From positions 62,001 through 126,000 of the forward strand of contig DDWZ01000023.1 of the NCBI GenBank assembly GCA_002347095.1: DNA of 64,000 bases, given 5' to 3'. Both the position numbers and the translations under genes were made by a program. The notes under the pieces are model-generated. The model was not told the origin of the DNA, did not search any database, and saw only the letters and a list, made by a program, of their open reading frames with translations. Shown here piece after piece: positions 25,896 to 35,209 of this stretch; the stretch's first letter is position 1, and each line of letters opens with the position of its first letter. This stretch comes from Desulfobulbaceae bacterium UBA2273 (GTDB lineage: Bacteria > Desulfobacterota > Desulfobulbia > Desulfobulbales > Desulfurivibrionaceae).

Positions 25896-28232
25896 CTGGA
25901 CCCACGCGAACTCAAAACCAGATTTGCCCAGGCGGTCCTGCCGGACATCCTCAACGACTGGGAGATCGAAGAGATAATCGAGCCGCTGCAGGGGTTGCCC
26001 GATGCGGCGTTGGACGAAATCTTTCGTCAGATTGCCGCAATCTGGCCGGTGAGTCATGCCCTCTGCAACAGCTTTCTCAAGACGGTGAAAAAGGGACTTA
26101 CCTGCCTGCACCACTCCCAGCTTGCCGACTGGGTCAAGACCATCCTTGCGGCCTATGAATCCGGGGGACTGCATCAGACCCGGCAACTCCTCGAACGGGT
26201 GGAGGAAACCTTTCTCTGCGCGATCCGGGGAGAAACCGGCATCAGCCTCGCCGAGGTCACCGGCCGGCTGCAGCCCTATGCCACCGGACTGGCCGGACAT
26301 CCTCTAGAATTGATCCCCGGCCAGGAGGTCTACACGGATACTGAGGCGGTCTATCTCCCCCCCAGAATCGCCATCTTTCCAAAACAGACCGACAATTTCC
26401 TGTTCTACAAACTCATCATCTCCTTTCAGTGGGCCTTTACCGCCATCGGCACCTTTTCACTCCATCTCCCAGAGGGCTCCCCGGCGATTCCCGCCGCCAC
26501 AAGACGGCAGCGCACCGTCCCTCCCCCTGCATGCATCTGCCTCAACGATTACTTCAACCTGTTCGCCAAACCAGCCGTTGCAGCCCACCTTTTCCACCTT
26601 GGCGAAACCGCCAGGGCCACGACCTTTCTCCGGGAAAGGCTTCCCGGCCTCATGCGGGAAAGCGCCCCCATCTTCCAGGCCCTTGCCCGGACAATCCCGC
26701 AAAGCGCGGGAGGCTCCACCGGAGACCTGCAAAGGACCATCCTCCTCCGGGCCGCGCAGGATGCCGGCGAAACCCCTTCCGCGCCCCATCCCGTAACCAG
26801 CCTTTTTGACGGATTATTTCGCGAGAACGCAACCAGCCAGGATTCCGCCTGTTTTGCAACGAAGGCGTATGCCCGGTTTCTCGACCAAGCCGGGGAACCG
26901 GCTCCCCCCATAATCTTCCAGGGCGTGTTGCGCCCGGCTGAGGTCCTGGCGGTGCAGCGAAAAAAAAGAGCGGCGGCCAAGGAACAATTCATCGAGGCCC
27001 TCGCCGCCGTCATCAACGCGCAACCGCCCCAGGATGCCCCAGGCGAAAAAGAGAAAAACGAAGCCCAAGGCACGGGATTTCCTGAACTCGAAGGTCAGAC
27101 CGCCGCGGTTATCCCGCCCGAAGGGGCAGAGAAAGATGCCCCGGACACAAAACCGCCAGGAGAGAAAACCCTGGAATTCATCACCATCGACGACAGCCAC
27201 ATCGATCTTCCGGACAAACTCAAAAAAATGGCCAGGGAGATCGTCGAGGATCTCGGCCAGATCCCTTCTCAGTACATCTCCAGCGCCAAGCAGGCTGCGG
27301 GCAAGGGGCTGGCACAGGGAAACGCCCCTCCCCCCCGGGAGGGCGAACCCCTTGCCGGAGCCAATCTCTTCATCTTTGACGAGTGGGATTACCGGCGCGC
27401 GGGCTTTCGCAAAAACTGGTGCTCCCTTGCCGTCAAAAAAATCATTCCGGTCACGGGCACTTTTGTCGGCAACACTCTGGAGAGATACCGCGGCCATCTG
27501 ACCCGGCTCAAACGGCAGTTCGAAATGATGCGCAACCAAGAACGCTTTGTCCGGCGGCAAAAAGACGGGAACGAAATCGATCTCGACGCCCTCATCGAAA
27601 CGCTTGCCGACATCAAAGCCGGCCTTTCTCCCTCGGAGGATCTCTATATCCGGCTGGCCCGGGACAAGCGCAACATCAGCGCCCTCTTTCTCGTTGACAT
27701 GTCCTCCTCAACCGAGGGCTGGGTAAACACCGCCCTCAAGGAAGCCCTGATCCTCATGTGCGAAGCCCTGGAAGTTTTGGGCGACACCTACGGCATCTAT
27801 GGATTTTCCGGCATGCGCCGCACGCGTTCCGAGCTGTTCCGGATCAAGGATCTGGCCGAACCCTACAACGATGAGGTGAAGGGGAGGATTGCCGCCATCG
27901 GACCCCAGGAATACACGCGAATGGGACCGCCCATCCGGCATCTGACCAGGCTCCTTGCCGAAAGCGAGGCGAGAATCAAACTGCTCATCACCCTTTCCGA
28001 CGGCAAGCCCGAGGATTATGACGATTACAAGGGTGAGTATGCCATCGAGGACACCCGCCATGCCTTGATCGAGGCCAAGGCGCAGGGGGTGCATCCATTC
28101 TGCATCACCATTGACAAACAGGCCCACGCCTATCTCCCCCATATGTACGGGGAGGTGAATTACATCTGTATCGACGAAGTCGGAAAACTCCCCAACCGGA
28201 TTCCAGAAATCTACCGGGGCCTCACCTCCTGA
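25896..28232 (+). CDS. VWA-domain partner protein, NorD/CbbO type, probable CTG start
   Basis: A 778-residue protein if started at CTG 25896, which has GGAGG seven bases upstream and begins LDPRELKTRFAQAVLPDILN. No ATG or GTG occurs in frame near the front; the only other candidate is TTG at 25995. The C-terminal ~190 residues form a von Willebrand A domain with the MIDAS DMSSST at 601-606 and ITLSDGKPEDYDDY, as in NorD/CbbO. A Pro/Glu-rich linker (about 370-430) separates it from an N-terminal helical region. It lies 14 bases after the MoxR ATPase and surely works with it as a chaperone/activase pair. Confidence 0.85.
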   Translation: MDPRELKTRFAQAVLPDILNDWEIEEIIEPLQGLPDAALDEIFRQIAAIWPVSHALCNSFLKTVKKGLTCLHHSQLADWVKTILAAYESGGLHQTRQLLERVEETFLCAIRGETGISLAEVTGRLQPYATGLAGHPLELIPGQEVYTDTEAVYLPPRIAIFPKQTDNFLFYKLIISFQWAFTAIGTFSLHLPEGSPAIPAATRRQRTVPPPACICLNDYFNLFAKPAVAAHLFHLGETARATTFLRERLPGLMRESAPIFQALARTIPQSAGGSTGDLQRTILLRAAQDAGETPSAPHPVTSLFDGLFRENATSQDSACFATKAYARFLDQAGEPAPPIIFQGVLRPAEVLAVQRKKRAAAKEQFIEALAAVINAQPPQDAPGEKEKNEAQGTGFPELEGQTAAVIPPEGAEKDAPDTKPPGEKTLEFITIDDSHIDLPDKLKKMAREIVEDLGQIPSQYISSAKQAAGKGLAQGNAPPPREGEPLAGANLFIFDEWDYRRAGFRKNWCSLAVKKIIPVTGTFVGNTLERYRGHLTRLKRQFEMMRNQERFVRRQKDGNEIDLDALIETLADIKAGLSPSEDLYIRLARDKRNISALFLVDMSSSTEGWVNTALKEALILMCEALEVLGDTYGIYGFSGMRRTRSELFRIKDLAEPYNDEVKGRIAAIGPQEYTRMGPPIRHLTRLLAESEARIKLLITLSDGKPEDYDDYKGEYAIEDTRHALIEAKAQGVHPFCITIDKQAHAYLPHMYGEVNYICIDEVGKLPNRIPEIYRGLTS

Positions 28233-28318
28233 CCCTGCGCACAACCCTGAGCCTTCCACGCGCCATTACCCGCCCCCCCTGTCAATGGGCAAGCCCCCCT
28301 ATCCTTTGCTCCCCGCAC

Positions 28319-28356
28319 AAAAAAATCCGGCCCGGAATTATCCGGCCGGATTTCTC
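28319..28356 (-). terminator. intrinsic terminator after the small lipoprotein gene
   Basis: On the minus strand AATCCGGCC pairs with GGCCGGATT (9 base pairs, 10-base loop) and is followed by seven T. It is about 27 bases after the stop of the lipoprotein gene. Confidence 0.8.
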
Positions 28357-28382
28357 ATCGTCCTGTTTCCAGGAAACTGTGC

Positions 28383-28544
28383 CTACGAAAACAACCGCAA
28401 AAAGCTCACACAGCCGCCGCCGGATTTCTTGGGGGCTTCCCCTGTCTGGCTCGCGCACCCAACAACTCCTGCCAACACTGCCGCACACAGCAACACGGTG
28501 ATGGTTTTTGTCCCACGCAACCATAGACTTTTCACATTTCGCAT
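28383..28544 (-). CDS. small lipoprotein
   Basis: A 53-residue protein: basic N-terminus (MRNVKSLWLRGTK), hydrophobic core (ITVLLCAAVLAGVV) and a lipobox LAGVVGC with lipidated Cys30, then a 23-residue tail (ASQTGEAPKKSGGG...). GGAGGAG precedes the ATG at a correct spacing, and a terminator follows, so I consider it real although short. It resembles entericidin-like or other short envelope lipoproteins only in layout. Function unknown. Confidence 0.75.
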   Translation of the reverse strand: MRNVKSLWLRGTKTITVLLCAAVLAGVVGCASQTGEAPKKSGGGCVSFLRLFS

Positions 28545-28654
28545 GAATCTTCTCCTCCGGATCAAAAATACCTTCTTTATTGCCTTGAGCAAGCCGCCGC
28601 CACATGCGAACGGCCTCACAAGGTAACGCAGATCCCCGGAGATATTCAAATCGA

Positions 28655-28695
28655 AAAAAAAAGCGATTGCCGCCCCGGACAATCGCTTTTTCCTA
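28655..28695 (-). terminator. intrinsic terminator after the BI-1 gene
   Basis: On the minus strand AAAGCGATTG and CAATCGCTTT form a 10-base-pair stem with a loop of about 10 bases, followed by nine T. It is about 20 bases past the BI-1 stop. Confidence 0.88.
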
Positions 28696-28713
28696 TGACT
28701 ATGGGGCTACGGC

Positions 28714-29430
28714 TTAACGGCGATCCCCAAGAAACCGGAGCAGCATGAGGAACAGATTGACAAAGTCGAGATACAGAGCCAAGGCCCCCATGATCGCGCC
28801 CTTCCGGATCGCGGCCTGGCCGTTTTCCATGATCCCGCCCGAGCCGAGCCGGGTGATCTTCTGCACGTCATAGGCGGTAAGGCCGGTAAAAACGATCACG
28901 CCGATGGCGGAAACCACCCAGGAAACCATGGAGCTGGCCAGAAAGATATTCACCACCGAGGCGATCACTATGCCAATGAGCCCCATGAACAGAAAGGAAC
29001 CCATGCTGGTGAGATCTTTTTTGGTCACCGTGCCGTAGATCGCCATGGAAACAAACATGCCGCCCGCGACAAAGAAGGTGGTGGCAACGGAAGCGCCGGT
29101 ATAGAGCAGAAGGATCGCGGAGATGGTCGCCCCGTTCAAGATGGAATAGGCCAGGAAAAGATTGGTCGCCATGCGGGCGGACATCTGTTCGATCCGGGCG
29201 GAGAGATAGATCACCATGCCAAGTTCGCCGAAAATCAGGCCATAGAACAGGATTTTGTTGCCGAAGATTGCCTGCTGCAGGGCCGGGGTGCTGGCAACCA
29301 CCAGGGCGGTAACCCCGGTGAGGCCAAGGCCGACGGCCATCCAGTTGAAGACCTTGGCCAGGAAAAGGGTTGCCGCCTGGGAGCGGGATTGGTCGATAAC
29401 CATTGTTCTGCCGTTGTCACTGCTGTACAT
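28714..29430 (-). CDS. Bax inhibitor-1/YccA family membrane protein
   Basis: A 238-residue protein with seven predicted membrane segments and the BI-1 features FLAKVFNWMAVGLGLTG near the start, YSILNGATIS, and the C-terminal ALYLDFVNLFLMLLRFLG. Bacterial BI-1 proteins act as pH-sensitive calcium leak channels (YetJ) or interact with FtsH (YccA). ATG at 29430 has AAGGAGA before it. It is monocistronic with its own terminator. Confidence 0.92.
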   Translation of the reverse strand: MYSSDNGRTMVIDQSRSQAATLFLAKVFNWMAVGLGLTGVTALVVASTPALQQAIFGNKILFYGLIFGELGMVIYLSARIEQMSARMATNLFLAYSILNGATISAILLLYTGASVATTFFVAGGMFVSMAIYGTVTKKDLTSMGSFLFMGLIGIVIASVVNIFLASSMVSWVVSAIGVIVFTGLTAYDVQKITRLGSGGIMENGQAAIRKGAIMGALALYLDFVNLFLMLLRFLGDRR

Positions 29431-29784
29431 AATTTCTCCTTGCGCTATACATTTGAAATTGCAAACCACAGGGTTTCATAATAATCATTCCGCAACAATG
29501 CGCCACTCTTCCGCGCAGACCCTCTTTGCCAGGGGCATGGCCTAATCACTCTTCCGTCGCGACAGCACGGGTTGCGATCACAGGACGACGGAAAACCCAA
29601 CCGCTGAGAGTAAGACCGCGCCCCATGATTTTTGGTTCCAGATAATTCACCACCACCGGATGAATGGCACATCAAGCCCCTGGCCGCCAGGATCCGGGGC
29701 CAGCCTGGCGGCAATCTCTCCGAACCCCATGCTTTTCAAAAGCTGAACCTGCCCCATCCCGGAATCCCTGGTGCTGCCTTTCGA
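29431..29784. other. intergenic region with a single hairpin
   Basis: No convincing gene or promoter in 354 bases. A perfect inverted repeat GCCGCCAGG/CCTGGCGGC with a 12-base loop (29683-29712) lies about 75 bases past the stop of the MBL-fold gene and may stabilise or end its mRNA, but no T-run follows. Confidence 0.5.
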
Positions 29785-30537
29785 TCAGAGATCCAGGCTC
29801 TCGCCCGGTTCCGGCAGAAAAACGCCCGGCAAGCCGGATTCGCCCAGAAGACGCCGAAGCTCTCCTAATTCCCGCTCATAATGCGCGACATGCACGATTG
29901 CCAGCTTTTCGCATCCAGCCTGCCGCGCCACATCGAGGCACTCGGCAAGGCTGCCATGATTGGCGGTCTGCCCTGCAACCCGATACGCCTCATGCACCAT
30001 AAGCGTGCATCCCTTTGCCAGATTGACTGATCCCGCGGTGGACCGCCCATCACCACTGTAGAATATCGATTTTCCGTCACCATTCAAGCGGAGGGCGAGA
30101 CAGGGCTGCGAATGCTCCGTGGCGGCCACCTGCCAGAGAAATCCGGCCCCTTGAAAAGAATCGCCATCCTCAAGCTCGCGATACTCCAAAGTATAGTGCA
30201 GTTTCCCTAAAAAAGAAGGGTAGGCCAGATCAAGGGCCATCTCAATTTTTTCCCGCAAGCCATTTGGCCCGGCTAGCAGCAGCGGCTTAACGCGCCCCAT
30301 CTCCCAGAATCGCAGGAGCAGCAAGGGAACCCCGAAAAAATGATCCCCGTGAAAATGCGAGATCCACAGAGCCTCAAGCTGATCCGGATCGAAACAATCA
30401 GCAAAATATCGATGGGGGGTGGTAAATCCGCAGTCAAGTAGGATATAATGATTTTTGCTCCCGCCCACAACCAGAATCGAGGTGTTGAAGCGTTCGGGGT
30501 CACAGGCCTCGCCAACCCCCAAGAAATGGACTTTCAT
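29785..30537 (-). CDS. metallo-beta-lactamase-fold hydrolase, RNase Z-like
   Basis: A 250-residue protein starting MKVHFLGVGEACDPERFN, with LLDCGFTT, the metal-binding HFHGDH at 61-66, SGDGRS near 165 and a conserved His-containing HEAYR and HVAHY near 181 and 218. The layout fits the RNase Z/phosphodiesterase branch of the fold, though it lacks the exosite arm typical of tRNA 3'-processing RNase Z. Substrate unknown. It is divergent from the thioredoxin gene. Confidence 0.85.
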   Translation of the reverse strand: MKVHFLGVGEACDPERFNTSILVVGGSKNHYILLDCGFTTPHRYFADCFDPDQLEALWISHFHGDHFFGVPLLLLRFWEMGRVKPLLLAGPNGLREKIEMALDLAYPSFLGKLHYTLEYRELEDGDSFQGAGFLWQVAATEHSQPCLALRLNGDGKSIFYSGDGRSTAGSVNLAKGCTLMVHEAYRVAGQTANHGSLAECLDVARQAGCEKLAIVHVAHYERELGELRRLLGESGLPGVFLPEPGESLDL

Positions 30538-30583
30538 GCACAGCGCCTTTTTTATCCTTTACCTACGTGATCGATAGCATACC

Positions 30584-31030
30584 ATGAATAGCCTGATTGT
30601 TGCATGTCCAAGCTGTAAGACCAAGAACAAAGTGGTCGCCGTCAAACAGCACCGTAAGCCGCGCTGCGGCAAATGCCAGACCTCTCTGCCCATGGCCGAT
30701 TACGCCGCGCCGGTCGAGCTTACCGACCAGGATGCCGCGCAGGTAATCCGCGAGGCCGACCTGCCTGTTATGCTCGATTTCTATTCGCCGACCTGCGGCC
30801 CCTGCCGAATGCTGGCCCCGGTGATAGAGCGATTGGCGCGCCGTTTTTTCGGGCGGGCGATCATCGCCAAGATCGACACCAGCACAAACCACATCAGCGC
30901 CGGACAATACGGAATCCGGGGCGTCCCAACCCTTATTTTTTTCAAAAACGGCCAGGTTGCCGACCAGATTGTCGGCGCCTTGCCGGAAGACGCCCTTGTC
31001 GCCAAACTCGACAGTTTCATTCGGACTTAG
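30584..31030 (+). CDS. trxC: thioredoxin 2-type protein with N-terminal zinc ribbon
   Basis: A 148-residue protein. The N-terminal zinc ribbon has CPSC (8-11) and CGKC (28-31); the thioredoxin domain has the active site CGPC (71-74) and the cis-Pro in GVPTLIFF. Thioredoxin 2 reduces protein disulfides and is often linked to oxidative stress. The gene is 16 bases before the SNF2-like gene, so they probably share an mRNA. Confidence 0.92.
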   Translation: MNSLIVACPSCKTKNKVVAVKQHRKPRCGKCQTSLPMADYAAPVELTDQDAAQVIREADLPVMLDFYSPTCGPCRMLAPVIERLARRFFGRAIIAKIDTSTNHISAGQYGIRGVPTLIFFKNGQVADQIVGALPEDALVAKLDSFIRT

Positions 31031-31046
31031 GATCGCCTCCCTGCCA

Positions 31047-34000
31047 ATGACCCCCGCGAAAAACAACCAAAGCCCATGGGCCGCATACCAGTCCCTGGAG
31101 CCACAAACCCGCTTCGTTCTGCACGCTTGCGCCTTGACAGGAGAACCGATCCGGGAGTCCGCCCTGATTTCCTGCCTGTTTCCCTCGGCGGCAGGGCAGA
31201 AATGGCCCACGCCCACGGAAGGGCATCTCCTGACCGGACTTGCCGAGCTTGCGCAAAAAAATCTTCTCGAAAATGACTGCGCCTGCCGCAGGGAGATCGT
31301 TGAGCTCGTGGCCCATGACAGCCGGAAACAACCGTACTTTCCGGCCCTGGCCTCCGCCATCCAGCACGCCTGGCCAACCCCGGCCCCGGAGAAAAGCCCC
31401 GACCCGGACTGTCTGTGGCGCCGCTCCCTGCGCGACCTTCGCCTTGCCCTCCTTGCCGCGGACGAAACAGCGTACACCCACAACCTCCTCGCCCTTCTTG
31501 CGCTTCAGGAGGAATTCCCGGAACGTTTTCCGGAAAACCCCCTGGTCACTCTCTGCGGCGCCCCCTTTGATCCGCCATGGTTCGCCAGGCTCCCCCTCCA
31601 TGTCCAACTCTACGCCCTGCATCAGATCTTCCTGAACGGGCTGCTCCACCTTACGGAAATCATCCTGCCCCGGGAATACCTGCAAGACAATCGCTTCCTC
31701 AAGGGTCTCTCCGCGAAAAACCGCGAGCCTTTTTCCTCTCTGCTGACCTCCCATCTGCTCATCCGGGGGCAAACCCAGGCCGCCTCCGCCTGGCTGGACA
31801 ACACCCTGCAACAGGGGGCGCCGCTGGGTGTGCGGGGGTGGCAGCAGTTTCTTGCCGGAGAAACAACGGCAGCCATTCACTGCTACGAAAAAGATCTCGC
31901 CAAGATCAGAAAGGCCAACCAGAACGACCAGGCGTATTTCACCGGGGTTGAAGGGCTGTTTTACCTGATGGCCCTGCTCCAGAATGGCGATTATACCGCA
32001 CACCAGCAGCTCCGGGACATTATCAAGGACATTGAGGACATTCAGCCCCACAACCCCTTTCTGCCCTCCTATTTCCTCCTCCTCGCCCTGGTTGAAGCAA
32101 GGGAGAACCGGCTTGACCTGGCCCGCGACCGGTTGACGGCGGTCAGCATCCTTCCCCAGCCGCACAGCATCACCACGCTATTCCTGTCCCTTGTCACCTA
32201 CTGGATCGAAGGAAGGCCCAGCCCGGTCTGCCTGCCGCACCTGAAATCTTTCCGGAAAAAAGCCGCGGCCCACGGGTATCTGTGGCTTGCCCGCGAATAC
32301 GGATCCCTGCTGCACCTGGCCGGAGAACAATCAGCCCCTGCGGCCACCACGGACGAACTCGCCCAGGCCTGTTCCCTTGTAAGCGTGATCACCCCGGAAG
32401 AACAATGGCAACGCGCCCTGCGCGCCCTCAACTTCAGCTCGGCCCCAGCCCAGAATCTCGCCAAGCCGGAGACCGCATCACGACTGACCTGGATGATCGA
32501 TTACCGCACCCAGGAGGGCCTCGTCTCCCTGGTGCCGAAGATTCAGAATCTTACCGCCCGCGGCCAATGGACCAAGGGCAGATCCGTGGCCTTACGAAAA
32601 CTGTTTCGCAAAAACAAGCCCCCGTTCTTGAGCCCGCAGGATCTCCTGGTGTGTGAAACCATTGCCGAGCACAAAGACAACCGGGGCGTTTTTTTCCGGT
32701 TTACCATGCCTGACGCTCTGGTCTCCCTCCTCGGGCACCCCCATGTTTTTCTCGCCGGCTCACCGAAAACCCCGGTTGAAATCCTGCAAGGCGAACCGGA
32801 ATTGCGGGTTGACCAGCAGGGGGAGTCGCTGTTGATTCAGTTCTCCCCGTGGCCCGACAGCACGGAGGCGATAGTCCTCCGGGAAACCCCAGCCCGCTTT
32901 CGGATTTACCCCATCACCAAGGACCATCGGCGGGTGGCCGAGATTATCGGCCCCAATGGTTTGAGTGTTCCCCGCGACGGCAAGGACGAACTTTTTGCCA
33001 CCCTGGGCAACATCTCCTCCTTCATGACCGTCCATTCCACCATCGAAGGAAAATCCGTAGGCGTGGCCGAGGTGCAGCCGGACGCGCGGATCCACATGCA
33101 GCTCCTGCCCTACGGAGCCGGGTTCAGGCTGGCCATGCTCGTCAGGCCCCTCCAGCCCGATGGCCCATACCAGAGGCCGGGAGAAGGCCCCAAAACCATC
33201 ATCGCCCACAGCGGCGGCAAACGCATCCAGACCCAGCGCAACCTGGACCTTGAAGAAGCAAACGCCCGCTTTGTCGAAGAATCATGCCCCATGCTGGCAA
33301 AGGGAACCGACCTGGAGCGGGAATGGCTGCTGCAGGATCCGGAGGAATGCTTGCAACTCCTTCTCGAACTGCAGAGCCTCCCGGATAGCGTCCTCATTGA
33401 ATGGCCCGAAGGGGAACGCCTCACGGTAAGTCCGCCGGCCGAACTCAATCAGTTTCTGCTCACGGTGAAGGAACGCAACAACTGGTTTGAGATGAGCGGA
33501 ACCCTGAAGCTCAACGAATCGCTGGTTCTCGACATGCGCACCCTGCTTGAGCTGGCCCAGACGCACAGCAGCCGCTTCATCCCCTTGGGGCATGGCCATT
33601 TCCTCTCCCTCTCCCGGGAGCTACGCAAACGTCTGGACGAGATCGCCGCCTTTGCCGAGCTCAAAAAAACCACGCTCCGCCTCCACCCTCTTGCCGCCCT
33701 GGCCCTGGAGGATTTCACCAACGGGGTGGGCGAACTGCACACGGATGAGCGCTGGCAGGAACAGCAAAACCGGCTCAAGGAAGCGCAGGAATACGAACCT
33801 CGGATACCATCCACCTTCAAGGCCGTGCTTCGGGATTATCAACTGGTCGGGTTCAATTGGCTGGCCCGTTTGGCCAACTGGGGAGTGGGGGCCTGCCTGG
33901 CCGACGACATGGGCCTCGGCAAGACCATCCAAGCCCTGGCTTTGGCCCTTGCCCGCGCCGAGCAGGGACCGACCCTGGTGGTGGCCCCGACCTCGGTTTG

Positions 34001-35198
34001 CCCCAACTGGGAGGAGGAGGCAAACCGCTTTGCCCCCACCTTCAGAGTCGTTCTCTTCGGCGGCCGCCAGAGGAAAAAAATGCTCGCCGAGCTCGGCCCC
34101 TTCGATCTGCTGATCTGCAGCTACGGCCTGCTCCAGCAGGAATCAGCGCTCCTTGCCACCCGCAACTGGGAGACCATCATCCTGGACGAGGCCCAGGCCA
34201 TCAAGAACTTCATCACCAAACGCTCGCGGGCAGCCATGCTCTTGCAAGGGAAGTTCAAGATGGTCACCACCGGCACCCCCATTGAAAACCACCTCACCGA
34301 ACTCTGGAACCTGTTTCAATTCATCAACCCAGGGCTTCTCGGCTCCCTGAACCAATTCAACCAGCGGTTTGCCATCCCCATCGAGCGCGGCAACGACCCG
34401 GAGGCGCGGAAAAAACTCAAAAAACTGATCAACCCCTTTATTCTGCGCCGCCTCAAATCGCAGGTTCTGGAGGAATTGCCCGAGCGCACCGAGATTCTTT
34501 TGCAGGTGGAGATGGAGGAAAAGGAGGCCGCCCTCTACGCGGCGCTGAGGCAGCGGGCCCTGGAAAATCTGCGTCAGACAGGCGGCCCGCCGGGAAAACG
34601 CTCGCTCCAGATCCTGGCCGAGATCATGAAACTGCGGAGGGCCTGCTGCAACCCGCGCCTGGTCCTGCCCGAAACCGACATCCCCAGCGCCAAACTCACC
34701 CTGTTTGCCAAGCTTGTGGACGAATTGCGGGAAAACGGGCACAAGGCCCTGGTGTTCAGCCAATTTGTCGATCACCTCAGTCTGGTTCGCGAACATCTTG
34801 ACCAACAGGGTATTCCCTACCGATATCTGGACGGCAGCACCGCCCCCCGGGAACGCCAGCGCCAGGTCCAGGAATTCCAGGCGGGTCATGGCGACCTCTT
34901 TCTCATCAGCCTCAAGGCCGGGGGGGTTGGCCTCAACCTCACCGCCGCGGACTACGTTATCCATATGGACCCTTGGTGGAATCCCGCCGTGGAGGATCAG
35001 GCCTCGGACCGGGCCCATCGCATCGGCCAAAAACACCCGGTGACCATCTACCGTCTGGTGGCAAAAAATACCATCGAGGAAAAGATCGTCCACCTCCACC
35101 ACGAAAAAAGAGCCCTGGCGGACAGCCTGCTGGAAGGCACCGATGTCGGCCACGCCATGAATCCCGCCGATCTGTTGCGGCTGCTGAAGGAAGCCTGA
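31047..35198 (+). CDS. SNF2-family helicase-like ATPase with long N-terminal region
   Basis: A 1383-residue protein. The SNF2 core fills the last ~460 residues: DDMGLGKT (Walker A, about 952-959), DEAQAIKN (about 1048), LTGTPIEN-like TTGTPIENHLTELWN, and the second RecA-like domain with SLKAGGVGLNLTAADYVIHMDPWWNPAVEDQASDRAHRIGQ. The first ~900 residues have no identified domain; parts look helical and TPR-like (YEKDLAKIRKANQNDQAYFTG), others beta-rich (residues 530-760). ATG at 31047 starts just after the trx stop; no in-frame alternative looks better. Bacterial SNF2 proteins translocate on DNA, some help RNA polymerase recycling (RapA) or act in defence. It is followed by mutY after 11 bases. 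Confidence 0.88.
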   Translation: MTPAKNNQSPWAAYQSLEPQTRFVLHACALTGEPIRESALISCLFPSAAGQKWPTPTEGHLLTGLAELAQKNLLENDCACRREIVELVAHDSRKQPYFPALASAIQHAWPTPAPEKSPDPDCLWRRSLRDLRLALLAADETAYTHNLLALLALQEEFPERFPENPLVTLCGAPFDPPWFARLPLHVQLYALHQIFLNGLLHLTEIILPREYLQDNRFLKGLSAKNREPFSSLLTSHLLIRGQTQAASAWLDNTLQQGAPLGVRGWQQFLAGETTAAIHCYEKDLAKIRKANQNDQAYFTGVEGLFYLMALLQNGDYTAHQQLRDIIKDIEDIQPHNPFLPSYFLLLALVEARENRLDLARDRLTAVSILPQPHSITTLFLSLVTYWIEGRPSPVCLPHLKSFRKKAAAHGYLWLAREYGSLLHLAGEQSAPAATTDELAQACSLVSVITPEEQWQRALRALNFSSAPAQNLAKPETASRLTWMIDYRTQEGLVSLVPKIQNLTARGQWTKGRSVALRKLFRKNKPPFLSPQDLLVCETIAEHKDNRGVFFRFTMPDALVSLLGHPHVFLAGSPKTPVEILQGEPELRVDQQGESLLIQFSPWPDSTEAIVLRETPARFRIYPITKDHRRVAEIIGPNGLSVPRDGKDELFATLGNISSFMTVHSTIEGKSVGVAEVQPDARIHMQLLPYGAGFRLAMLVRPLQPDGPYQRPGEGPKTIIAHSGGKRIQTQRNLDLEEANARFVEESCPMLAKGTDLEREWLLQDPEECLQLLLELQSLPDSVLIEWPEGERLTVSPPAELNQFLLTVKERNNWFEMSGTLKLNESLVLDMRTLLELAQTHSSRFIPLGHGHFLSLSRELRKRLDEIAAFAELKKTTLRLHPLAALALEDFTNGVGELHTDERWQEQQNRLKEAQEYEPRIPSTFKAVLRDYQLVGFNWLARLANWGVGACLADDMGLGKTIQALALALARAEQGPTLVVAPTSVCPNWEEEANRFAPTFRVVLFGGRQRKKMLAELGPFDLLICSYGLLQQESALLATRNWETIILDEAQAIKNFITKRSRAAMLLQGKFKMVTTGTPIENHLTELWNLFQFINPGLLGSLNQFNQRFAIPIERGNDPEARKKLKKLINPFILRRLKSQVLEELPERTEILLQVEMEEKEAALYAALRQRALENLRQTGGPPGKRSLQILAEIMKLRRACCNPRLVLPETDIPSAKLTLFAKLVDELRENGHKALVFSQFVDHLSLVREHLDQQGIPYRYLDGSTAPRERQRQVQEFQAGHGDLFLISLKAGGVGLNLTAADYVIHMDPWWNPAVEDQASDRAHRIGQKHPVTIYRLVAKNTIEEKIVHLHHEKRALADSLLEGTDVGHAMNPADLLRLLKEA

Positions 35199-35209
35199 GC
35201 AAGTCCGCC

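Noticed and set aside
29632..29868. Small plus-strand frame between BI-1 and MBL genes
   Set aside because: Overlaps the MBL gene antisense and has no homology or ribosome-binding site.
34973..35209. N-terminal extension of mutY upstream of 35210
   Set aside because: It would overlap the SNF2 gene in another frame; MutY homology begins at MSLPTLQDGLL.
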